Of a DNA stretch of 30,386 bases, positions 11,720 to 19,833 are shown in pieces. The stretch spans positions 1 through 30,386 of the forward strand of contig JAGWNT010000042.1 of NCBI GenBank assembly GCA_028871195.1. The letters are read 5' to 3'. The position numbers were made by a program, and so were the translations under genes. The notes under the pieces were generated by a model. It was given only the letters and a program-made list of their open reading frames with translations. It did no database searches and had not been told where the DNA came from. Origin of the DNA: REEB85 sp018971455 (GTDB lineage: Bacteria; Pseudomonadota; Alphaproteobacteria; Acetobacterales; Acetobacteraceae). Position 1 is the first letter of the stretch. Every line of letters starts with the position of its first letter.

Positions 11720-12973
11720 TCAGGCACTCGTCTCCGCGCGCTCCTTGCCATAGAGGAACAGCGGATTGGCGCGGGCCTCGGCCACCTCGCGGTTGATCAC
11801 CACCTCCTCCACCCCGTCCAGCCCCGGCAGATCGAACATCGTCCCGAGCAGGATGCTCTCCATGATCGAGCGCAGGCCGCGCGCGCCGGTCTTGCGCGCG
11901 ATCGCCCGCCGCGCCACCGAGCCCAGCGCATCCTCGGTGAAGGTGAGCTTCACCCCCTCCATCTCGAACAGCCGCCCATACTGCTTGACCAGCGCATTCT
12001 TCGGCTTGGTCAGGATTTCGATCAGCGCCGGCTCGTCGAGATCCTCCAGCGTCGCCACCACCGGCAGACGCCCGATGAACTCGGGAATGAGGCCGAAGCG
12101 CAGCAGATCCTCGGGCTCCACCTCCCGCAGCACCGCCCCGGTGCGCCGCTCATCGGGGCTGCTCACCTCGGCGCCATAGCCGATCCCCGCCCCCTTGCCG
12201 CGCGCGCTGATGATCTTCTCGAGTCCCGAGAACGCCCCGCCGCAGATGAACAGGATGTTGGTCGTGTCGACCTGCAGGAATTCCTGCTGCGGGTGCTTGC
12301 GCCCGCCCTGCGGCGGCACCGAGGCGACGGTGCCCTCCATGATCTTCAGCAGGGCCTGCTGCACACCCTCGCCGCTCACGTCGCGGGTGATCGAGGGGTT
12401 GTCCGATTTGCGGCTGATCTTGTCGACCTCGTCGATATAGACGATGCCGCGCTGCGCCCGCTCGACATTGTAATCCGCGGCCTGCAGCAGCTTGAGGATG
12501 ATGTTCTCGACATCCTCGCCGACATAGCCCGCTTCCGTCAGCGTGGTCGCGTCCGCCATGGTGAACGGCACGTCCAGAATACGCGCCAGGGTCTGCGCCA
12601 GAAGCGTCTTGCCGGATCCGGTCGGGCCAAGCAGAAGAATGTTGGACTTGGCAATCTCAACATCGTTGTTCTTCGCCCCGTGCGCCAATCTTTTGTAGTG
12701 ATTGTGCACGGCCACGCTCAATACCTTCTTGGCGTGGCCCTGGCCAATGACATAGTCATCGAGAACCTTGCAGATCTCCTTCGGAGTCGGCACCCCGTCC
12801 CGCGATTTGACCAGGTGTGTCTTGTGCTCTTCACGGATGATGTCCATGCAAAGCTCGACGCATTCATCGCAGATGAACACCGTCGGCCCAGCGATGAGCT
12901 TGCGCACCTCATGCTGCGACTTGCCGCAGAACGAGCAATAGAGGGTATTCTTCGAGTCGCTGGATTTGCTCAT
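11720..12973 (-). CDS. clpX: ATP-dependent Clp protease ATP-binding subunit ClpX
   Basis: AAA+ unfoldase that feeds substrates to ClpP, 417 residues. The N-terminal zinc-binding domain has Cys13, Cys16, Cys35 and Cys38 (CSFC and CDEC). Walker A GPTGSGKT lies near residue 117, Walker B is IVYIDEVDKI, and the conserved RSIMESILL stands near the C-terminus. I start at the ATG at 12973 (MSKSSDSKNTLYC), which has GGGAGGGG just upstream; the longer open frame adds only atypical residues. It lies 142 nt after clpP, with a hairpin between them. Confidence 0.97.
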   Translation of the reverse strand: MSKSSDSKNTLYCSFCGKSQHEVRKLIAGPTVFICDECVELCMDIIREEHKTHLVKSRDGVPTPKEICKVLDDYVIGQGHAKKVLSVAVHNHYKRLAHGAKNNDVEIAKSNILLLGPTGSGKTLLAQTLARILDVPFTMADATTLTEAGYVGEDVENIILKLLQAADYNVERAQRGIVYIDEVDKISRKSDNPSITRDVSGEGVQQALLKIMEGTVASVPPQGGRKHPQQEFLQVDTTNILFICGGAFSGLEKIISARGKGAGIGYGAEVSSPDERRTGAVLREVEPEDLLRFGLIPEFIGRLPVVATLEDLDEPALIEILTKPKNALVKQYGRLFEMEGVKLTFTEDALGSVARRAIARKTGARGLRSIMESILLGTMFDLPGLDGVEEVVINREVAEARANPLFLYGKERAETSA

Positions 12974-13072
12974 AACCCCTCCCGTCCCGGGGCACCGGGA
13001 CCGCACGCCAACAAGTCTAGACCCCGCTTCCGCGGCCGGACAAGCAGCCCGGCCATCGACGGGGCCGCGTCG

Positions 13073-13106
13073 CCGGCCAGGCTATGCAAACGGCATACCT
13101 GGCCGG
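13073..13106 (-). terminator. Stem-loop between clpP and clpX
   Basis: CCGGCCAGG (13073-13081) pairs with CCTGGCCGG (13098-13106); after one bulged C, TATGC pairs with GCATA, giving a 14-bp stem with a 5-nt loop. It lies 9 nt after the clpP stop. No T-run follows on the minus strand, so it may act as a partial terminator or as a 3'-end stabiliser and let some transcription continue into clpX. Confidence 0.5.
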
Positions 13107-13115
13107 CCGCAGCGG

Positions 13116-13760
13116 TCAGCTCTTCGTCTCGGTCTCGGCCGGCACCGGACGGCTCGCCACCACCTCGTCCACCAGCCCGAACGCCATCGCCTCATCGGCC
13201 GAAAGATAGGTGTCGCGCTCCATCTTGAGCTCGATCGCCTCCATCGTCTGGCCGGTATGGGTGACGTAGATCTCGTTCAGCCGCTTGCGCAGCGACAGGA
13301 TCTCGCGGGCCTGGATCTCGATATCCGTCGCCTGCCCCTGCGTGCCGCCGGAAGGCTGGTGCACCATGATCCGGGCATTCGGCAGCGAAAACCGCTTGCC
13401 CTTCGCGCCGGCGGTCAGCAGCAGGCTGCCGGCCGAGGCGGCCATGCCCACGCACACCGTGGAAACCGGGCTGCGGATATACTGCATGGTGTCATAGACC
13501 CCGAGGGCTGCATACACCACGCCGCCGGGGCTGTTGATATAGAAGGAAATATCCTTGGTCGGGTTCTCGCTCTCAAGAAACAGCAGCTGGGCGCAGATCA
13601 GGCTGCTGACCTGGTCGTTGATCCCGCCGGTCAGGAAGATGATCCGCTCCTTCAGCAAGCGTGAGTAGATGTCATAGGCCCGCTCGCCGCGCGCCGTCTG
13701 CTCCACCACCATGGGCACCAGACTGTTCGCATAGACCTCAACGGGATCACGGTCCCTCAT
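13116..13760 (-). CDS. clpP: ATP-dependent Clp protease proteolytic subunit ClpP
   Basis: Serine peptidase that forms the double heptamer degrading ClpX- or ClpA-delivered substrates, 214 residues. The triad is Ser109 in GMAASAGSLLL, His134 in MVHQPSGG and Asp183 in ERDTYLSADEA; the Ser-His spacing of 25 equals that of the E. coli enzyme. The start at ATG 13760 (MRDRDPVEVYANSLVPMV) has AAGGA about 11 nt upstream; the earlier in-frame start would add 14 basic residues. It follows tig after 117 nt. Confidence 0.97.
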   Translation of the reverse strand: MRDRDPVEVYANSLVPMVVEQTARGERAYDIYSRLLKERIIFLTGGINDQVSSLICAQLLFLESENPTKDISFYINSPGGVVYAALGVYDTMQYIRSPVSTVCVGMAASAGSLLLTAGAKGKRFSLPNARIMVHQPSGGTQGQATDIEIQAREILSLRKRLNEIYVTHTGQTMEAIELKMERDTYLSADEAMAFGLVDEVVASRPVPAETETKS

Positions 13761-13877
13761 GCTCGCAACTTTCCTTCTCGCCGGGACGCGCCGCCCGGAC
13801 ACTCTGACCGACGATGGTCAAGGCGATGTAAATAGGCGCGCGGCGGAGCCCTGTCAGCCTCCCGCCCGCCCCGCCAT

Positions 13878-15227
13878 TCAGCCGGGTTGGCCAACCGCCG
13901 CCGGCCCCGCCTCGGGGTCACGCGCCAGCTCTTCCACCGGAACCACCTGGTCGGTGACGCGGGCGAGCTCGAGGACGAAATCGACCACCTTCTCCTCGAA
14001 GATCGGCCCGCGCAGCCCTTCGGCGGCCTGCGGGTTCTTGCGGAAGAACTCCATTACCTGCGCCTCCTGGCCCGGGTAGCGCCCCGCCTCGGCGCGCATG
14101 GCGCGCGTCATTTCATCGGCCGCGACCGTGATGCCGTTCACCCGCCCGATCTCCGAGAGCAGCAGACCGAGCCGCACCCGCCGCTCGGCGATGGCGCGAT
14201 ACTCGCCCTTGAGGACATCCTCGCTCTTGCTCTTGTCCTCCTCGTCGAGCTTGCCCTCGGCGCGATCCGCCTCGATCCGCTGCCAGATCTGGGCGAATTC
14301 CGCGTCCACCATGCCTTCGGGCACGGCAAACGGCGCCGCCGCTGCCAGCGCATCGAGCAGTTGCCGCTTCAGCCGCAGGCGCGACATCTGGTCGTATTCC
14401 CGCCGCATCTGCTGGGAGATCAGATCGCGCACCCGCTCCACGCTCTCGAAGCCCAGCTTCTTGGCCAGCTCGTCATCGATCGCCCCGACCACGCGGGTCT
14501 TCAGCGCCTTGGCGGTGATATCGAACGTCGCCGCCTTCCCGGCCAGCGACTTCTCGCCGTACCCGTCGGGAAAGGTCACGTGAATGGTGCGGCTCTCGCC
14601 GGGCGTCATGCCCTCGACCTGCTCGGTGAAGCCGGGAATGAAGCCGGGGCCGGCCACCTCCACATCCATGTCCGTTCCCGTGCCGCCAGGAAACGCCACG
14701 CCATCGACCTTGCCGACGAAATCCACGCTCAGCACCTCACCCTTGGCGGCCGGCCGGACCTCCTCCACCGCCACCAGCTCGGCATTGCGCTTGGCGATCT
14801 CGCCGAGCGCGGTATCGATCGCCTCGGCCGCCGGCTCCGCGGTCAGCCGGGTCAGCTCGATGGCCTTGAATTCCGGCATGGCGATCTCGGGCAGCAGCTC
14901 GACCTCGACCTTGAATTCGAGATCGCGCTTGTCCTCCAGGCTGATCACATCGACCTTGGGCTGCATCGCCGCGCGCAATCCCCGGTCGCTCAGCACCTGG
15001 CGGGTGGCGTCGTTGACGCTCTCCTCGAGCACCTCGGCGGCGACCGCCGTGCCGTAGCGCTGCTTGACGACCAGCGCCGGAACCTTGCCGGGGCGAAAGC
15101 CGGGCAGGTTCACCGTCTTGCCGAGTTCGGCGAGACGACGGGCCCGCCGCTCTTCGATATCGGCGGCCGGCACAACCACCGTAAAGCCGCGCTTCAAGCC
15201 CTCGGAGAGCGTCTCAGTGACCTGCAT
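13878..15227 (-). CDS. tig: Trigger factor (ribosome-associated chaperone / prolyl isomerase)
   Basis: Ribosome-bound chaperone that meets nascent chains at the exit tunnel, 449 residues. The ribosome-binding signature GFRPGKVP is at about residues 44-51 in the N-terminal domain. The FKBP-type PPIase domain spans about residues 160-245 (KGEVLSVDFVGKVDGVAFPGG, VEGMTPGESRTIHVTFPDGYGE). The C-terminal helical arms follow, ending in a Pro/Gly/Glu-rich tail. ATG at 15227 is preceded by AAAGG. The order tig-clpP-clpX-lon is the usual one in proteobacteria. Confidence 0.97.
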   Translation of the reverse strand: MQVTETLSEGLKRGFTVVVPAADIEERRARRLAELGKTVNLPGFRPGKVPALVVKQRYGTAVAAEVLEESVNDATRQVLSDRGLRAAMQPKVDVISLEDKRDLEFKVEVELLPEIAMPEFKAIELTRLTAEPAAEAIDTALGEIAKRNAELVAVEEVRPAAKGEVLSVDFVGKVDGVAFPGGTGTDMDVEVAGPGFIPGFTEQVEGMTPGESRTIHVTFPDGYGEKSLAGKAATFDITAKALKTRVVGAIDDELAKKLGFESVERVRDLISQQMRREYDQMSRLRLKRQLLDALAAAAPFAVPEGMVDAEFAQIWQRIEADRAEGKLDEEDKSKSEDVLKGEYRAIAERRVRLGLLLSEIGRVNGITVAADEMTRAMRAEAGRYPGQEAQVMEFFRKNPQAAEGLRGPIFEEKVVDFVLELARVTDQVVPVEELARDPEAGPAAVGQPG

Positions 15228-15277
15228 CTGTCAGAAAACCTTTGATAAATAGCCCAAAATCCAGCCCCGCCGGCGCG

Positions 15278-15362
15278 TGGTGCGGGCGGAGGGACTTGAA
15301 CCCCCACGGCTTGCGCCACCAGAACCTAAATCTGGCGTGTCTACCAGTTCCACCACGCCCGC
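15278..15362 (-). tRNA. tRNA-Leu (anticodon TAG)
   Basis: Minus-strand class II tRNA of 85 nt. The acceptor stem GCGGGCG/CGCCCGC is perfect, the D arm is GTGGAACTGGTAGACAC, the anticodon stem-loop is CCAGA-TTTAGGT-TCTGG with TAG in the loop, a long variable arm (GGCGCAAGCC) follows, and the T-arm has GGTTCAAGTCC. The discriminator is A and CCA is encoded at 15280-15278. It lies 50 nt upstream of tig on the same strand. Confidence 0.97.
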
Positions 15363-15384
15363 CCGGCTTGGGCGCAAGTGCGGG

Positions 15385-15413
15385 GGCTTAGCGCACAAGG
15401 GCGCGGGTCACAA
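15385..15413 (-). promoter_or_regulatory. Candidate promoter of tRNA-Leu
   Basis: On the minus strand TTGTGA (15413-15408) is followed after 17 nt by TAAGCC (15390-15385), which would start transcription roughly 15 nt before the mature tRNA end. The -35 is fair and the -10 poor, so the call rests mainly on position. Confidence 0.3.
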
Positions 15414-15481
15414 GATGCGAGAACGGGCGGCCCCGCGCCCGGCAGGCCGGGCCCAGGGCATCGTCGGCGATCCCCGAACCC

Positions 15482-15490
15482 TGATATAAG
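15482..15490 (+). promoter_or_regulatory. Candidate extended -10 promoter for the CarS-like gene
   Basis: TGATATAAG has the extended -10 form TGnTATAAn with a short leader of about 20 nt to the ATG at 15519. No good -35 is present (CGTCGG at 17-nt spacing), as is usual for extended -10 sites. It is the only A/T-rich patch in this GC-rich gap. Confidence 0.4.
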
Positions 15491-15518
15491 GAGAGCCGCC
15501 ACGCCCTGGGTGGAGACG

Positions 15519-16007
15519 ATGCAGCCGGCCCTGCTTGCGCAGTGCGAGACCCTCCTTCTGCTCGCCAACGGCGCGCCGGTCCTCGCCAGGAAATTGCTCG
15601 GCCCGCTCTTGGCGCGGCCGCTGGATGGCGGCCTGGTGCTGCCCGACGGGTTTCCCCTGTTCGGCCCCTCCAAGACCATCCGCGGCATCGTCTGCGGCAT
15701 TGCCGCCGCCGCCGCCGGGGGCGCGCTGCTCGGCCTCGGCTGGCGCATCGGCGCCCTCGGCGGCGCCGCAGCAATGGCCGGAGACCTGCTGTCGAGCTTC
15801 ATCAAGCGCCGCCTCGCCCGGCCGCCGAGCAGCCGGGCCACCGGGCTCGACCAGCTGCCGGAATCCGTCCTGCCCCTGCTGGCATGGCGCAGCGTCCTGC
15901 CGCTGACGATGCTCGACATCGTGGCGGGCGCGGCCCTCTTCCTGGTGGGCGAGATCCTTCTCTCCCGCCTGCTCTACCGCGCCCATATCCGCGAGCAGCC
16001 GTTCTGA
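15519..16007 (+). CDS. CarS/DUF46-family membrane protein (CDP-archaeol synthase-like)
   Basis: Predicted integral membrane protein of 162 residues with about four hydrophobic segments. It carries the signature of the CDP-archaeol synthase family (DUF46, distantly related to CdsA): NGAPV at residues 17-21, FGPSKTIRG at 48-56, GDLLSSFIKRRL at 88-99 and LDQLPESVLPL at 110-120. Archaeal members transfer CMP from CTP to an unsaturated archaetidic acid; bacteria lack that substrate, so the role here is unknown and may involve another lipid phosphate. The ATG at 15519 is chosen because the family match starts there; a GTG 9 nt upstream is possible. It ends 4 bp from the convergent phosphoesterase gene. 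Confidence 0.8.
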   Translation: MQPALLAQCETLLLLANGAPVLARKLLGPLLARPLDGGLVLPDGFPLFGPSKTIRGIVCGIAAAAAGGALLGLGWRIGALGGAAAMAGDLLSSFIKRRLARPPSSRATGLDQLPESVLPLLAWRSVLPLTMLDIVAGAALFLVGEILLSRLLYRAHIREQPF

Positions 16008-16011
16008 CCCG

Positions 16012-16950
16012 TCACCCGCGATGCAGATGGTGCAGCGTGATCTCCGGCGGGCAGTTGAACCGCACCGCCACCACGCTCGAACCCGCCCCGACCGAGGTGT
16101 AGCCGGCCATCCCCTGGTATTCCCAGGCGCCCGACCCGAAGGCGCGCGGCAGGTCGGAATCCAGCGTGATCGCCACGCCGCCCGGCAGGCAGATCTGCCC
16201 CCCATGGGTGTGCCCGCTCAGCATCAGGCGAAATCCCGCATGGGCCGCCTGCCGATAGATCTCCGGCGTGTGCGACAGCAGGATCGCGAAGGCGTCGTGC
16301 CCGAAGCCCGAGGCGGCCTTCTCGATATTATCCACGCGATAGTAATGCGCGTCATCGATGCCGGCGAGGTGCAGCGTCTGCCCCGCGCGGGTGAGGCTGC
16401 AGGCCTCGTTCTGCAGCATGCGGATGCCCATCGCCTCGAGCCCGGGCAGCATGCGCACCGTGTCGTGATTGCCGAGCACGCCGTAGACCGGCCCGTGCAG
16501 CCGGGCCATCAGCCGGGCCATGCCCGCCAGCGCGGCGGCGAAGGGGCCGTAGGTGAGGGCGCGGAAATCCCCAGTCAGCACGCAGGCATCGTACTGCACC
16601 TGCGCCGCCAGATCGGCGACCCGCTCCATCGCCGCGCGGCTCATTTCAACATGCAGGTCGCTCACCTGCAGGATCGTGAACCCGTCGAAGGCGGGCGGAA
16701 GATCGGCAAACCGGACGTAATTCTCCCGCAGCACCACGCGCCCGGCATTGCGCTGCCCGCGCCGGTACAGCCCGGCCAGCCGCAGCGCCCCGCGGATCAC
16801 CGCGTGGATGGAATACCAGTTCTCGATATGGAAGAAGTTCAGGCCCTGGCCGAAGACGCGCGCCTCGACATCCGCCTCGATGCCGAGGCGCTGGCGCGCA
16901 TGCACCCGGCCGAGGCGCCGCTCAAGCTGCTCGACGATGCCCTTGTCCAT
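16012..16950 (-). CDS. Metallophosphoesterase (YaeI-like)
   Basis: Calcineurin-fold metal-dependent phosphoesterase of 312 residues. The metal-binding motifs appear in order: DLHVE, GDFRA, GNHD, LLSHTPE and LSGHTHGGQI. The HTHGGQ ending is typical of the YaeI/UDP-diacylglucosamine-hydrolase-like branch, whose members act on phosphodiesters such as membrane-lipid precursors. About 95 residues precede the catalytic domain and no clear signal peptide is seen. In the first motif DLHVE follows VS (VSDLHVE), as expected. The start at ATG 16950 has only a weak purine-rich site; substrate is unknown. It is convergent with the CarS-like gene. Confidence 0.85.
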   Translation of the reverse strand: MDKGIVEQLERRLGRVHARQRLGIEADVEARVFGQGLNFFHIENWYSIHAVIRGALRLAGLYRRGQRNAGRVVLRENYVRFADLPPAFDGFTILQVSDLHVEMSRAAMERVADLAAQVQYDACVLTGDFRALTYGPFAAALAGMARLMARLHGPVYGVLGNHDTVRMLPGLEAMGIRMLQNEACSLTRAGQTLHLAGIDDAHYYRVDNIEKAASGFGHDAFAILLSHTPEIYRQAAHAGFRLMLSGHTHGGQICLPGGVAITLDSDLPRAFGSGAWEYQGMAGYTSVGAGSSVVAVRFNCPPEITLHHLHRG

Positions 16951-16980
16951 GCCCGCCGCGATAGAGCAACCGCCCCCTCG

Positions 16981-16992
16981 GCGCAATTGCGC
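16981..16992. promoter_or_regulatory. Perfect 12-bp palindrome between divergent genes
   Basis: GCGCAATTGCGC is its own reverse complement. It lies 31 bp upstream of the phosphoesterase start and 160 bp upstream of the DapA-like start, in a divergent intergenic region of 201 bp. It could be an operator, but a second copy was not seen here and no regulator is encoded next to it. Confidence 0.25.
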
Positions 16993-17151
16993 GCCACCAT
17001 CGCGCCGTGCCGGGGTGGCAAGCCTTGCGGGGGCAGGGCAGGATGGAAGCCGGAACTGGCAAGAACGCCCGCCGGCCGTCCGAATGGATCAAGGCCCCAG
17101 CCCGGCCGCGCGATGCCGATGCGATGGGCCGGGGCACACAGGAGAATCGCG

Positions 17152-18051
17152 ATGACACCCACCCCCGGGCTGCACGGCGTCTTTCCCTACCTCGTCTCAC
17201 CGCTCGACGAGTCGGGCCGGGTGAATCGCGGCGTGCTCGCCCGCCTGGTCGAGCATCTGATCGAGGCCGGGGTGCATGGGCTCACCCCGCTCGGCAGCAC
17301 CGGCGAGTTCGCCTATCTCGGCACCGAGCAGCGGCTGGAGATCGTGGACGTCGTCGTCCAGGCGGCGCGCGGGCGGGTGCCGGTGATCGCCGGCGTCGCG
17401 GCACTCACGACCCGCGACGGCGCCGCGCTGGCGCGCGCGGTGATGGCGCGCGGCGCGGACGGGGTGCTCGCCATCCTGGAAGCCTATTTCCCGATCTCCG
17501 AGCAGGGGGTGGAGGATTATTTCCGCGCCGTGGCCGAGGCCACCCCCGGCCCGGTCGTTCTCTACACGAATCCGCAATTCCAGCGCTCGGACCTTTCCCT
17601 GCCGGTCATCCGCCGCCTCGCCGAGATTCCCAACATCGGCTACATCAAGGACGCCTCGACCAATACCGGCCGGCTGCTCTCGATCCTGAACGAAACCGAG
17701 GGCAAGCTGGGCGTGTTCGCCGCCTCGGCCCACATTCCGGCCTGCGTCATGATGATCGGCGGCGTCGGATGGATGGCCGGGCCGGCCTGCGTCGTGCCGC
17801 GACAGAGCGTGGCGCTCTACGACCTCGCCCGGCGCGGCGAGTGGCCAGCGGCCATGGCGTTGCAGCGCGAGCTCTGGGCGGTCAACCAGGCCTTCGCGAA
17901 ATACGCCCTCGCCGCCTGCATCAAGGGCGCGCTGGAGTTGCAGGGCTTCCCGGTCGGCGCCCCCCTGCCGCCGCAGAGCCCGCTGAGCAGCGCCGGCCGC
18001 GAGGAAGTGCGCGGCATCCTGGAAAAAATCGGCGCGCTGCCCCGCCCATGA
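17152..18051 (+). CDS. DapA-family class I aldolase/lyase (dihydrodipicolinate synthase-like)
   Basis: TIM-barrel Schiff-base enzyme of 299 residues. The pyruvate-binding motif GSTGE is near residue 48, the catalytic Tyr is Tyr138 in YTNPQF and the Schiff-base Lys is Lys166 in YIKDAS. These match Tyr133 and Lys161 of E. coli DapA. YTNPQF in place of YNVPGR suggests a paralog and not the lysine-pathway enzyme. The start at ATG 17152 has AGGAG 7-8 nt upstream; the frame is open far upstream without family similarity. It leads a plus-strand run with a hydrolase and two ureide enzymes, so a catabolic role on a 2-keto acid is plausible, but the substrate cannot be read from sequence. Confidence 0.85.
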   Translation: MTPTPGLHGVFPYLVSPLDESGRVNRGVLARLVEHLIEAGVHGLTPLGSTGEFAYLGTEQRLEIVDVVVQAARGRVPVIAGVAALTTRDGAALARAVMARGADGVLAILEAYFPISEQGVEDYFRAVAEATPGPVVLYTNPQFQRSDLSLPVIRRLAEIPNIGYIKDASTNTGRLLSILNETEGKLGVFAASAHIPACVMMIGGVGWMAGPACVVPRQSVALYDLARRGEWPAAMALQRELWAVNQAFAKYALAACIKGALELQGFPVGAPLPPQSPLSSAGREEVRGILEKIGALPRP

Positions 18052-18123
18052 TCGCGCACGCGGTGACCGGCCACCGCCGGCCGAGGGCCATCCGCACGAC
18101 CGTATGAGGCAGGGAGGGGGACG

Positions 18124-18987
18124 ATGGAGCATCTGACGGTTCAGGCGAATGGCGGCACGTTTCACGTCGCACGCACAGGGCACGGGCAGCCGCTGCTTCT
18201 GCTCCATGGCTGGCCCGAATTCTGGCTGACCTGGGAGCCGGTGATGCGGCGCCTCGGCGAACGCTACCTCGTCATCGCGCCCGATCTTCGCGGCTTCGGC
18301 GACAGCACGAAGCCTGACGGCCCATGGGGTGCGGCGGACCACGCGGCGGACATGTTGGCCCTGCTCGATGCCATGAAGCTGGGCCGCGTCGGCGTGGTCG
18401 GCCACGATGTCGGCGGCGCCGTCATGCAACCCCTGGCACGGGCCGTGCCGGACCGGTTCGCTGGCCTGTTCTTCTTCGATTTCGTCTATCCCGGAATCGG
18501 CGCCCGCATGGGCACGCCCGACCGGCTCAATGAAATCTGGTATCAATCCTTCCACCAGATGGACATGGCGCCGGCGCTGCTGAGCAGTTCGCGGGAAGCC
18601 TGCGCCCTCTATATCGGCCACATCCTGCGCCACTGGGCCCACCGCAAGGACGCGTTCGACGATGTCATGGACGAGTTCGTGGAGAATTTCCTCAAACCCG
18701 GCAACCTCGCCGGCGGCTTTGCCTATTACCGCGCCGCCCATGCCGGACGGATCGCCATGATGCAGGGACACGCGCCCGCCCTGCCCCCGATCACGACACC
18801 GGCCTGCGTGCGCTGGGCCGAGCATGACCCCCTCTTTCCCGTCGCCTGGACGGACCGGCTCGCGGAGAGCTTCGCGGTGCTGGACCTGAAACCCCTGCCG
18901 GGCGTGGGGCATTTTCCGCACCGCGAGGCGCCGGATCTGGCGGCGGCGGAGATCGCCGGGTTCTTCCGGCGAATCTGGCCCCGGTGA
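18124..18987 (+). CDS. Alpha/beta hydrolase with Asp nucleophile (epoxide hydrolase / dehalogenase-like)
   Basis: Cytoplasmic alpha/beta hydrolase of 287 residues. HGWPEFWLTW forms the oxyanion region, then APDLRGFGDSTKP, then the nucleophile elbow GHDVGG with Asp95. A helical cap follows, then the acid in WAEHDPLFP and the base His in GVGHFPHREAP. An Asp rather than Ser nucleophile, together with HGWP, places it with epoxide hydrolases and fluoroacetate/haloalkane dehalogenases. Substrate is unknown. It starts with ATG after AGGGAGGGGG and lies 72 nt after the DapA-like gene and 75 nt before allE, probably in the same transcript. Confidence 0.87.
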   Translation: MEHLTVQANGGTFHVARTGHGQPLLLLHGWPEFWLTWEPVMRRLGERYLVIAPDLRGFGDSTKPDGPWGAADHAADMLALLDAMKLGRVGVVGHDVGGAVMQPLARAVPDRFAGLFFFDFVYPGIGARMGTPDRLNEIWYQSFHQMDMAPALLSSSREACALYIGHILRHWAHRKDAFDDVMDEFVENFLKPGNLAGGFAYYRAAHAGRIAMMQGHAPALPPITTPACVRWAEHDPLFPVAWTDRLAESFAVLDLKPLPGVGHFPHREAPDLAAAEIAGFFRRIWPR

Positions 18988-19062
18988 GCAGGCCGATGAC
19001 GCCCCTGCCCCGGACGTGACGCGCCGGGGGCCGCCCCCCCCACCAACAGGAAGGCTGACACC

Positions 19063-19833
19063 ATGCCCCACGCCAACCCGCCGCCCGGCATTTTCGGCCA
19101 TAACCGCACGATGGTGACGCCGCATTACGCGGTCATGCCGCCGGAGGGCATCCTCGAAAGCCGCCTTGCCTATCTGCGCGACACGCTCGTGCGCTTTCAC
19201 ACCTCGCCCGCCATGGGCGCACGCTTCGCCCAGGCGCTGCTCGAGATGGCGCCCGCCGGCGGCACGACGCAGCCAATCGCCGACGGGCTGGAGCACTTCC
19301 TCTACATCGTCTCCGGCACGCTGGAGATCGGCATCGGGGCCGAGCGCGCGGCCCTCGGCGCCGGAGGATTTGCCTACGCCCCGGCCGGCGCGGCCCTGGA
19401 CATGCGGGCGCGGGACTCCGTGCGCGCGATCTGGATCAAGCGCCCCTACGAGGCCATTTCCGGCCATCGGAGCCCGGCTCCGATCTTCGGCCATCGGGAC
19501 CAGGTGGCGCCGCGCCGGAAGCACACCGAGGGCCGCATTTGGCAGCATCTTCTGCCGGACGAGGATTTCGCCTTCGACATGGCGGTGAACATCCTGAGCT
19601 TCGCCCCCGGGACCCATTTTCCGTTCGTCGAAACCCACATCATGGAGCACGGGCTCTACATGCTCCAGGGACAGGGGCTCTACCTGCTCGGACGCGACTG
19701 GCACGAGTGCTGGACGGGCGATTTCATCTGGATGGGGTCGTATGTGCCGCAGCAATTCTACTGCACCGGATGGCAGGACGCCGCCTACCTCCTGTACAAG
19801 GACATCAACCGCGACATCGCCTTCGCCCGATGA
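19063..19833 (+). CDS. allE: (S)-ureidoglycine aminohydrolase
   Basis: Double-cupin manganese enzyme that converts (S)-ureidoglycine to (S)-ureidoglycolate and ammonia in allantoin breakdown, 256 residues. The C-terminal cupin has the metal ligands Glu190, His192 and His196 (ETHIMEH) and Gln230, with the same spacing as Glu235, His237, His241 and Gln275 of E. coli YlbA/AllE. HNRTMVTPHYAVMPPEGILESRLAYL and KDINRD also fit the family. The start has AGGAAGG upstream. The stop codon overlaps the allA start (ATGA), so the two consecutive enzymes are translationally coupled. Confidence 0.92.
   Translation: MPHANPPPGIFGHNRTMVTPHYAVMPPEGILESRLAYLRDTLVRFHTSPAMGARFAQALLEMAPAGGTTQPIADGLEHFLYIVSGTLEIGIGAERAALGAGGFAYAPAGAALDMRARDSVRAIWIKRPYEAISGHRSPAPIFGHRDQVAPRRKHTEGRIWQHLLPDEDFAFDMAVNILSFAPGTHFPFVETHIMEHGLYMLQGQGLYLLGRDWHECWTGDFIWMGSYVPQQFYCTGWQDAAYLLYKDINRDIAFAR

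Noticed and set aside
17152..18051. Assignment of the DapA-like gene as the lysine biosynthesis dapA
   Set aside because: YTNPQF in place of YNVPGR and the catabolic neighbours point to a paralog; no lysine genes are nearby.
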